Assembly (NCBI GenBank): GCA_013362835.1
Contig: JABFVJ010000392.1
Coordinates: 1 to 5,306, forward strand
Length of the DNA stretch: 5,306 bases
Reading direction: 5' to 3'
Source: Nonomuraea sp.
Lineage (GTDB): Bacteria > Actinomycetota > Actinomycetes > Streptosporangiales > Streptosporangiaceae
In this document: positions 1 through 4,878 of the stretch, in pieces
Numbering within the stretch: position 1 is the stretch's first letter
Layout of the letters: each line of letters starts with the position of its first letter
Translations under genes and position numbers: made by a program
The notes under the pieces: generated by a model
Databases searched by the model: none
Told to the model about the DNA's origin: nothing
What the model saw: the letters and a program-made list of their open reading frames with translations, nothing else

Positions 1-76
1 TGAGATCGGCGCGTCCACGGACAGCCTGCTCGCGCGGCGGTACGATGCGATGGCAGGTGTCGCCGATCCCCCGTGA
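1..76 (+). CDS. 3' tail of an unidentified upstream gene (partial)
   Basis: Read from base 2, this stretch is open for 24 codons and ends in TGA at 74-76, giving a tail that reads EIGASTDSLLARRYDAMAGV then ADPP. About 20 of the 24 codons end in G or C, as real genes here do, and the amino-acid mix is protein-like, whereas the other two frames are arginine-rich. The gene starts left of the window. I do not recognise the family from so short a tail. Its stop lies 8 bases before the ATG of the NB-ARC ATPase and overlaps an alternative GTG start (GTGA at 73-76), so the two genes are probably translationally coupled in one operon. That makes this gene a candidate partner of the ATPase, possibly a DNA-binding or sensor subunit, but nothing visible shows that. 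Confidence 0.6.
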   Translation, partial: EIGASTDSLLARRYDAMAGVADPP

Positions 77-78
77 GG

Positions 79-87
79 CTGCGCATG
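79..87 (+). promoter_or_regulatory. Ribosome-binding context that decides the NB-ARC gene start
   Basis: A GAGG at 75-78 lies six bases before ATG at 85-87, which is good Shine-Dalgarno spacing. The competing in-frame GTG at 73 has no purine-rich motif at a usable distance, but it overlaps the upstream stop as GTGA, an arrangement common in coupled genes. I prefer ATG85; GTG73 would add four residues (MRLR) and change nothing in the domains. Confidence 0.5.
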
Positions 88-2193
88 GCCACCCCTACAG
101 GCTGGCGGAGAGAAGGCAATCTACCGGCGGAGCTCACCAGCTTCGTGGGGCGGACCCGGTTACTCGCCAACCTCAAGCGGCACATGGCCGAGTCGCGGCT
201 GGTGACCGTCACCGGCATCGGGGGCGTGGGCAAGTCTCGCACGGTGTTGCGGCTGGCGCACCAGGTTCGTTCGCAATATCCCGACGGGGTGTGGTTCGCC
301 GACCTGGCCCGGTTGCAGGACGCGGGCATGGTCAAGCACACGATCGCCTCGGCGCTCGGCATCGCCGACCAGTCCTCGCGGGCGGAGTCGGAGTCGCTGT
401 CGGAGTGGGTGGGCGAGCGCGACATGCTGCTCATCATCGACACGTGCGAACACCTCGTGCAGGGCTGCGCCGAGCTGGTCCACGAGCTGCTGGAGGCCGC
501 GCCCAACCTGAAGGTGCTGGCCACGAGCAGGCAGTCGCTGCACCTGCCGTACGAGCAGGTGGTGCCGGTGCCGCCGCTGCTGGTGCCCGGCGACGACCCG
601 GCGGAGAATCTGTTCACCAACGAGTCGGTCCAGCTGTTCGCGCTGCGGGCCGGGGCGGTCGTGCCCGACTTCCAGCTCGACGAGGAGAACATCACGGCGG
701 TGGCCGAGCTGTGCCGCAGGCTCGACGGCATCCCGCTGGCGATCGAGCTGGCCGCGGTGCGGCTGCGCGCGCTGTCGGTGGAGCAGATCCTCGGGCTGCT
801 CGCCGACCGGTTCAGCCTGCTGGCCGGGGCGAGCCGTACGGCGCTGCCGCGTCACCAGACGCTGCGGGCGGCGATCGGCTGGAGCCACGAGCTGTGCGAG
901 CCGGCCGAGCGGCTGCTGTGGGCGCGGCTGTCGGTGTTCGCCGGAGACTTCGAGCTCGACGCGGCCAGGTTCGTCTGCGCCGACGGCCGGCTGCCGCAGG
1001 AGGACATCACCGATCTGGTGACCGGCCTGGTGGAGAAGTCGATCCTGCTGATCAGGAGCAACCACTCCGGCGTCCGCTACAAGCTGATCGACACCCTGGC
1101 CGAGTACGGCGAGGAGTGGCTGGACAAGCTCGGCCAGAGCCAGCAGATGAAGCAGCGCCACCTGGAGTACTACCTGAGCCTGGCCCAGCGCAGCGAGGAC
1201 GCCTGGTCGGGTCCGCGGCAGATCTACTGGTTCGTACGCATGCGGCAGGAGCACGACAACGTCCGGGTCGCGCTGGAGCACGCGCTGTCGTCGCCTACTC
1301 GGAGCGCCTCGGCGCTGGTCCTGCTGTCGTCGTTGTGGTTCATGTGGGTGTGCTGCGGTTTCGTGCGCGAAGGCCGTCTCTATCTCGAACGCGCGCTGGA
1401 GGCCAACTCCACGCCGAGCAAGGAGCGCTGCAAGGCCCTGTGGGTGCTCTCCTACGTGCGCAGCGCCCAGGGTGACAGCGGCGGGGCGCTGTCGGCGGCC
1501 GAGCAGTGCAGCACCGAGGCCGTCCGGGTCGGCGACTCCAGGGCGGTGATCCTCGCCTCGAAGATGCAGGGCACGGCGGCGCTGCTCCAGGGCGACCTGC
1601 AGAAGGCCAGCGCGCTGCTGGGCGTGGCGATCGAGTTCAACACCGACAACAAGGAGCTCAACCCGGGCCTGCTGCCCGCGATCGTCGAGCTGTCGCTGGT
1701 GCTGTCGGCGCAGGGCGAGCTGTACGAGGCCGAGTCGCTGCTGCAGGACTGCCTGCAGGTGTGCAGGGAGCGCGGCGAGCTGTGGGTCAGCTCGTACGCG
1801 CAGTGGGCGATGTCGCGCACCAGGCTCGCCACCGGCAGGGCGGAGGAGGCGCTGCACAGCGTGCGGGAGGGCCTGCGGATCAAGCGGCACTTCCACGACA
1901 CGCTCGGCACGCTGCTGGTCCTGGAGACGACGGCGCGCATCCTCATCGCGCTCAAGCAGGCGCCGGTCGCGGCGAAGCTGCTGGGCGCGTTGCACCAGAA
2001 CTGGCGGTCGGCGGGCCTGCCGCAGATGGGCGCGCCGTTCCTGGCCGAGGATCACGACGCGTGCGTCGACGACTGCAAGTCGATGATGGGAGAGCTCGCC
2101 TACAAGACCGCCTTCGAGAACGGCGCCCGGCTCGACCTCGACGAGGCGTCCACGCTCGCGCTCGGCGACCTGGACGCCCCCGCCGAGGACTGA
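85..2193 (+). CDS. NB-ARC/TPR STAND ATPase, AfsR/LuxR-like regulator without a visible DNA-binding domain
   Basis: A 702-residue cytoplasmic P-loop ATPase of the NB-ARC (STAND) signalling class, as in AfsR-like and large LuxR-type actinobacterial regulators. The family entry motif LPAELTSFVGR is at about residues 13-23. Walker A GIGGVGKS is at 44-51, and the Walker B-like LLIIDTCEH has its aspartate near 119. TSR, the sensor-like motif, is at 147-149, and the GIPLAIELAA helix starts near 215. RHQTLRAAIGWSH starts near 256 and SVFAG near 283. From about 450 to 620 the protein is helical and TPR-like, followed by the usual closing segment (AAKLLGA near 629, GARLDLDEA near 680). In this family, ATP exchange and oligomerisation usually switch a DNA-binding domain. 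None is visible: the protein begins directly at the NB-ARC and ends about 14 residues after GARLDLDEA, where relatives continue into a LuxR helix-turn-helix. A TTA leucine codon occurs at codon 26 (160-162). It is probably cotranscribed with the gene ending at 76. A direct role in gene control is inference; it might work through a separate DNA-binding partner. Confidence 0.88.
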   Translation: MATPTGWRREGNLPAELTSFVGRTRLLANLKRHMAESRLVTVTGIGGVGKSRTVLRLAHQVRSQYPDGVWFADLARLQDAGMVKHTIASALGIADQSSRAESESLSEWVGERDMLLIIDTCEHLVQGCAELVHELLEAAPNLKVLATSRQSLHLPYEQVVPVPPLLVPGDDPAENLFTNESVQLFALRAGAVVPDFQLDEENITAVAELCRRLDGIPLAIELAAVRLRALSVEQILGLLADRFSLLAGASRTALPRHQTLRAAIGWSHELCEPAERLLWARLSVFAGDFELDAARFVCADGRLPQEDITDLVTGLVEKSILLIRSNHSGVRYKLIDTLAEYGEEWLDKLGQSQQMKQRHLEYYLSLAQRSEDAWSGPRQIYWFVRMRQEHDNVRVALEHALSSPTRSASALVLLSSLWFMWVCCGFVREGRLYLERALEANSTPSKERCKALWVLSYVRSAQGDSGGALSAAEQCSTEAVRVGDSRAVILASKMQGTAALLQGDLQKASALLGVAIEFNTDNKELNPGLLPAIVELSLVLSAQGELYEAESLLQDCLQVCRERGELWVSSYAQWAMSRTRLATGRAEEALHSVREGLRIKRHFHDTLGTLLVLETTARILIALKQAPVAAKLLGALHQNWRSAGLPQMGAPFLAEDHDACVDDCKSMMGELAYKTAFENGARLDLDEASTLALGDLDAPAED
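160..162 (+). promoter_or_regulatory. Single TTA leucine codon, candidate bldA control point
   Basis: Codon 26 of the NB-ARC gene (counting from ATG85) is TTA. It is the only TTA in that gene, and I found none in the other genes of the window. In Streptomyces and relatives TTA is read by the developmentally controlled bldA tRNA, and such codons cluster near the start of regulatory genes for specialised metabolism and development. Nearby codons are also uncommon for this genome (ACA, AGA, GAA, AAT and CTA at 121-123). Whether UUA limits translation here depends on the host. Confidence 0.5.
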
Positions 2194-2202
2194 CCTCAGG
2201 GA

Positions 2203-3216
2203 TCAGACCGCCTGGGGCCAGCGAGTGCCGTCGGGCCAGGCGTGCACGTAGCGCGCGCTGCCCAGCGAGAACTCGATGTGGCCGCGTACCCAGTTCTCCA
2301 GGCCGCGGACGTATTTGAGCACCGGCTGCGGGGCCCAGTGTTCGAGCGCCGCTCGCCGGTCGAGGAACGCGGCGATCGCGTCGTTGTGCATGTCGGAGAC
2401 CTCCAGCAGGGCCTGCTGCAGGGTGAGGTTCTTGTGGGTGGCCAGGACGGTGACGAGGTTGTGCCTGGCCTTGTCGTTGCCGCGTTCCTTGGCGTACGAG
2501 AGGAGGTCGTTGTCCCAGCCGATGAGGTCGCAGGCCAGGTCCGACAGCATGCGTACGTCCGGGTGATGCCACTCCTCGGCCTCCAGGCGGTAGCCGCCGC
2601 CGACGTCGATGAGCGCGAAGCAGGTGTAGGTGGCTCCGGTGATGCGGCGCATCAGCACGTAGTCCTCGGGGGTGGGGATCAGGTCGACCTCGCGGTTGGC
2701 CGCCTCCCAGATCTGGGCGAACAGGTATTCCTTCACCGTGATCCGCCACCGGTCCACCTGTGCGGGGGTGGCGGTGTCGACGATGCGGTGGAGGAGCTCC
2801 CGCAGCGCGAGGCCGAAGGGGTCCTGCTCGTCGGGCTCGCGGCGTCCGTCGAGGATCTCCAGGAGCGGCGGCAGGGCGCGGGCCAGCGCGGAGGCCCGGT
2901 GTCCCATCAGCTCGCCCTCGCAGAACGCGTCGTCGAACGCGAAGAGCCAGTTGTACCAGTCGTTGATCAGCCGGAGGCTGTCTCGCGGGACGGTCGGGTT
3001 GGTCCGGGCCGCGAGCAGGCCGATCTTGGAGCGCCGGAAGTGCTCGATGGTGTCGGCGCCCTTGAGCATGTGTGAGGCGGCCAGCCACGTATGGCTCTCC
3101 GCGTCGACCTCCGTGGCATGCACGTTGATCTCGTTGGGGAACGGGCACGGGAGCGGAGGGATGTGGAGCGGTCGCCTACTGAAGGAATGCGCAGAAGTAG
3201 CCACGTCCTTCAGCAT
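2203..3216 (-). CDS. Class I bacterial terpene synthase (terpene cyclase), product unknown
   Basis: A 337-residue, single-domain class I terpene cyclase of usual bacterial length. It ionises a linear prenyl diphosphate with three Mg2+ ions and cyclises the carbocation; it should be soluble. The N-terminal PFP motif is at 25-27. The aspartate-rich metal motif FDDAFCE (DDxxxE form) has D95, D96 and E100. The NSE motif NDLLSYAKE has N236, S240 and E244. R190, in RRITG, is exactly 46 residues before N236, the expected spacing of the diphosphate-sensor arginine, and the following T193 and G194 occupy the linker and effector positions. The C-terminal RY pair is at 322-323. All key residues are present, so it should be active. 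FPP, GPP or GGPP cannot be told apart by eye, and no named cyclase is clearly matched. ATG3216 is chosen because an in-frame TAA lies upstream and no other start keeps the PFP region, though it has no good Shine-Dalgarno. It converges on the NB-ARC gene and lies 62 bases downstream of the ankyrin gene. No P450, prenyltransferase or methyltransferase is adjacent. Confidence 0.93.
   Translation of the reverse strand: MLKDVATSAHSFSRRPLHIPPLPCPFPNEINVHATEVDAESHTWLAASHMLKGADTIEHFRRSKIGLLAARTNPTVPRDSLRLINDWYNWLFAFDDAFCEGELMGHRASALARALPPLLEILDGRREPDEQDPFGLALRELLHRIVDTATPAQVDRWRITVKEYLFAQIWEAANREVDLIPTPEDYVLMRRITGATYTCFALIDVGGGYRLEAEEWHHPDVRMLSDLACDLIGWDNDLLSYAKERGNDKARHNLVTVLATHKNLTLQQALLEVSDMHNDAIAAFLDRRAALEHWAPQPVLKYVRGLENWVRGHIEFSLGSARYVHAWPDGTRWPQAV
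3179..3213. repeat. Perfect 8-bp inverted repeat inside the first terpene synthase codons
   Basis: CTGAAGGA at 3179-3186 and TCCTTCAG at 3206-3213 are exact reverse complements separated by 19 bases. In the synthase mRNA the first arm starts directly after the AUG and covers an AAGGA that could bind 16S rRNA, so a stem here would occlude the start region. One 8-bp repeat at this spacing is not rare by chance; its position at the start codon makes it worth noting. Confidence 0.35.
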
Positions 3217-3221
3217 GACGA

Positions 3222-3247
3222 TCGACTGTTCAAAAGGCCACAGTCGA
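3222..3247. promoter_or_regulatory. Perfect 8-bp inverted repeat just upstream of the terpene synthase start (candidate operator or leader hairpin)
   Basis: TCGACTGT at 3222-3229 and ACAGTCGA at 3240-3247 are exact reverse complements with a 10-base spacer. The inner edge of the repeat lies five bases upstream of the synthase ATG on the minus strand. No T-run follows either arm, so it is not a simple terminator. The 26-base symmetrical layout would suit a dimeric repressor, for example of TetR or GntR type, overlapping the promoter. As RNA it would form a hairpin beside the start codon. Confidence 0.35.
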
Positions 3248-3250
3248 CAA
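3230..3250 (-). other. Possible six-codon leader ORF before the terpene synthase
   Basis: On the minus strand TTG at 3250-3248 opens a reading frame of six codons (M-S-T-V-A-F) ending in TGA at 3232-3230, 13 bases before the synthase ATG and in a different frame. An AAAGGG at 3263-3258 lies seven bases upstream of the TTG, a better ribosome-binding site than the synthase has. One arm of the 3222-3247 inverted repeat falls inside this ORF. It may be chance: the frame is short and TTG is a weak start. Confidence 0.15.
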
Positions 3251-3278
3251 CTTGGAGCCCTTTAATGCCTCATTCCCA

Positions 3279-3680
3279 CTATGACTCCCTTTGAGAGAAC
3301 CATTGGATAAACTGGTCATTTGCGAACATTCGCGCCGTTTCCCCCGCGGACGGCGTGCCGGCCCCGGGGTCGGCGCCTGCCTCCAGCAGCGCTCTGACCA
3401 CGGCGGACTCCTTCTTGAACACGGCTCCGGCGAGCGGCGTCTGCCTGCGGTCGTTCGCGCCGTCGGGGTCGGCCCCGGATGTGACAAGCATCCGTACGGT
3501 CTCGGCGTGGCCGTGATAGGCCGCGAGCATCAGCAAAGTGTCACCTTTGCTGTTGGTCAGATTAACCGGAACGCCAGCATCCACGTAGGCGCGCAGCGTC
3601 TCGAAGTCGCCGGCCCTGGCCAGGTCGAACACCCTGGTGGCGAACTCTTCCAGCTCCGGGTCCCCGTCCATGCGTCTCAT
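3279..3680 (-). CDS. Small ankyrin-repeat protein
   Basis: A 133-residue soluble protein built of ankyrin repeats, a helix-turn-helix-loop scaffold for protein-protein contact with no catalytic role of its own. After a short acidic N-terminus come ARAGDFETLRAYVDAGVPVN (21-40), a full repeat starting DTLLMLAAYHGHAETVRMLV with SGADPD (47-73), a third starting QTPLAGAV with LLEAGADP (80-105), and a degenerate cap, ETARMFANDQFIQWF (114-128). There is no signal peptide or membrane segment. ATG3680 is preferred: GAGG lies four bases upstream, and the longer frame to 3764 adds unconvincing residues with poor codon bias. ATG3671 is also possible. The gene is divergent from the PAC2 gene and 62 bases upstream of the terpene synthase on the same strand, with no terminator between them, so read-through is plausible. 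The last 13 codons lie in the low-GC patch. The binding partner is unknown. Confidence 0.85.
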   Translation of the reverse strand: MRRMDGDPELEEFATRVFDLARAGDFETLRAYVDAGVPVNLTNSKGDTLLMLAAYHGHAETVRMLVTSGADPDGANDRRQTPLAGAVFKKESAVVRALLEAGADPGAGTPSAGETARMFANDQFIQWFSQRES

Positions 3681-3766
3681 CGTGCCTCGATAGGGTGCCG
3701 TGCACGGAATCGATCCGACCCGCCATAGGTTCTGGGGAAGAGTACCTAGGGAAAGGCTGTCCAACC
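3681..3766. promoter_or_regulatory. Divergent promoter region between the ankyrin and PAC2 genes
   Basis: These 86 bases must carry both divergent start signals. For the PAC2 direction TAGGTT at 3726-3731 fits the TAnnnT pattern of an actinobacterial -10 box, but no convincing -35 box precedes it. A perfect 10-bp palindrome, CCGTGCACGG, is at 3698-3707, and TCGAT (3687-3691) and ATCGA (3709-3713) form a weaker flanking inverted pair. The palindrome could be an operator serving both genes; no known operator is matched. Confidence 0.35.
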
Positions 3767-4666
3767 GTGTTCGACCCGAAGGATCTCTACAAGCTCGCAG
3801 ACGACGCGCCCGAGCTGACCGATCCGGTGTTGCTGTACCACTTCGACGGCTTCGTCGACGCGGGCGGCGCCGGACGCCTCGCGCTGGGCCACCTGCTGGC
3901 CGAGCTGGAGCACCGGGTCGTGGCGACGTTCGACGTGGACCGGCTGCTCGACTACCGGTCTCGGCGGCCCATCATGACCTTCGACACCGACCGCTGGGTC
4001 GAGTGTGAATCCCCCGAGCTGGCCGTGCACGTCGCCAACGATGCCACGGGGACGCCGTTCCTGCTGATGAGCGGCCCCGAGCCCGACCGCGAGTGGGAGC
4101 TGTTCACCCGGGCTGTCGGCGAGTTGACGGAACGGTTGCGGGTGAGCAAGATCGTCACTTTGCACGGCATCCCGATGGCGGTGCCGCACACCCGGCCGCT
4201 CGGCGTCACCATGCACGCCAGCCGCCCCGAGCTGATCAACTCGCAGACCAGCGCGTTCGGGCGGGTCCAGGTGCCGGGGAGCGTGTCGGCGCTGCTTGAG
4301 CTGCGGCTGGGGTCGCAGGGGCACGACGCGCTGGGGTACGCGGTGCACGTGCCGCACTACCTGTCGCAGGCGGAGTACCCGACGGCGGCGGTGACCGGGC
4401 TGGAGGCGGTGACGCGGGGCACGGGGCTGGTGTTCCCGATGGAGGCCCTGCGCGAGGCGGCCCACCGCACGACGGCGGAGATCGAGGAGCAGATCCAGGC
4501 GTCCACGGAGCTGTCCACGGCGATCGGCGGGCTTGAGCAGCAGTACGACGCGTTCGCGGGGGGCGCCGAGCGGGAGAACCTGATGGCCGAGACCACCCCG
4601 ATGCCCACGGGCGACGAACTCGCCGCCCAGTTCGAACGTTTCCTGGCCGAACGCGACGACGAGTAG
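3767..4666 (+). CDS. PAC2-family (proteasome assembly chaperone-like) protein
   Basis: A 299-residue cytoplasmic protein of the PAC2 family, closely resembling in remembered sequence the actinobacterial group that includes mycobacterial Rv2125. Shared blocks include the N-terminal DLYKL, HFDGFVDAG (25-33), LLDYRSRRP (60-68) followed by MTF, GTPFLLMSGPEPD (95-107), GIPMAVPHTRP (134-144), VPGS, VHVPHYL, and a C-terminal helical tail with EQIQAS, LEQQYDAF and ELAAQFERFLAE. Eukaryotic relatives help assemble the 20S proteasome; the bacterial role is unproven, and a link to the actinobacterial proteasome is only inference. GTG3767 is chosen because AAAGG lies ten bases upstream and family similarity begins at FDPKDLY; the in-frame extension back to 3695 uses codons unlike coding sequence here (ATA, TCT, CTA, AAA). 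It is divergent from the ankyrin gene and convergent with the oxidoreductase, so probably monocistronic. Confidence 0.9.
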   Translation: MFDPKDLYKLADDAPELTDPVLLYHFDGFVDAGGAGRLALGHLLAELEHRVVATFDVDRLLDYRSRRPIMTFDTDRWVECESPELAVHVANDATGTPFLLMSGPEPDREWELFTRAVGELTERLRVSKIVTLHGIPMAVPHTRPLGVTMHASRPELINSQTSAFGRVQVPGSVSALLELRLGSQGHDALGYAVHVPHYLSQAEYPTAAVTGLEAVTRGTGLVFPMEALREAAHRTTAEIEEQIQASTELSTAIGGLEQQYDAFAGGAERENLMAETTPMPTGDELAAQFERFLAERDDE

Positions 4667-4690
4667 GGTTCCTCCCTTGGTGTGATCATC

Positions 4691-4706
4691 TCGCCGGCGC
4701 CGGCGA
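4691..4706. terminator. GC-rich 16-bp perfect palindrome after the PAC2 gene, possible terminator
   Basis: TCGCCGGCGCCGGCGA is a perfect palindrome beginning 25 bases after the PAC2 stop, able to form a six-pair stem with a GCGC loop. There is no T-run after it, but many actinobacterial terminators lack one. Its place between convergent genes fits a terminator. Palindromes of G and C arise easily in such DNA, so this is tentative. Confidence 0.35.
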
Positions 4707-4714
4707 TCCTCCGC

Positions 4715-4755
4715 TCGTTCCGCGCCGTGATCGTTCGTTCCGCGTCGCGCCGTGA
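4715..4755. repeat. Imperfect tandem duplication in the convergent spacer
   Basis: TCGTTCCGCG occurs at 4715-4724 and 4735-4744, and CGCGCCGTGA at 4721-4730 and 4746-4755. The second copy has five extra bases between the two shared blocks, so this reads as a 20-25 base unit duplicated with an insertion, with a further partial echo, TCGTTACGG, at 4760-4768. The rest of the 4667-4878 spacer holds a 6-bp inverted repeat (ACGGCT 4765-4770 with AGCCGT 4781-4786), the palindrome GAGGGCCCTC at 4802-4811 and no convincing gene. Confidence 0.4.
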
Positions 4756-4878
4756 CTCTTCGTTACGGCTTCGCGCGGGCAGCCGTCCGCCGCAGGTGGC
4801 TGAGGGCCCTCCAGGGGAACGCCGTCTGACCCTTCACCGGCGCGCCGCCGTAACGGTGCGCTCTGTGGGCCGGGTGGG

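Noticed and set aside
18..46. CGGACA-17-TACGAT, a sigma70-like promoter before the NB-ARC gene
   Set aside because: The spacing is good, but the stretch reads as coding sequence of the upstream gene and that gene's stop abuts the ATPase start, so an operon explains it better. A weak internal promoter cannot be excluded.
160..2055. Long minus-strand open frame of 631 codons opposite the NB-ARC gene
   Set aside because: It is codon-aligned with the sense gene, rich in R, Q, L and H, and has no domain logic. It arises because the sense gene lacks TTA, CTA and TCA codons over this span.
2242..3075. Plus-strand open frame of 277 codons opposite the terpene synthase
   Set aside because: It is the antisense shadow of the synthase, valine- and glycine-rich with no recognisable motifs, while the minus strand has every class I cyclase motif.
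3222..3247. Inverted repeat read as a terminator of the ankyrin gene
   Set aside because: The stem is only 8 bp, not especially GC-rich, and is followed on the minus strand by TCGTCATG rather than a T-run, directly at the next start codon.
3681..3764. N-terminal extension of the ankyrin protein to 3764
   Set aside because: The added 28 residues do not look like an ankyrin or any domain and would cover most of the divergent promoter spacer.
3695..3766. N-terminal extension of the PAC2 protein from GTG3695
   Set aside because: The extra 24 codons have poor G/C bias, no ribosome-binding site at the start and no family similarity; GTG3767 has AAAGG upstream and begins at the conserved block.
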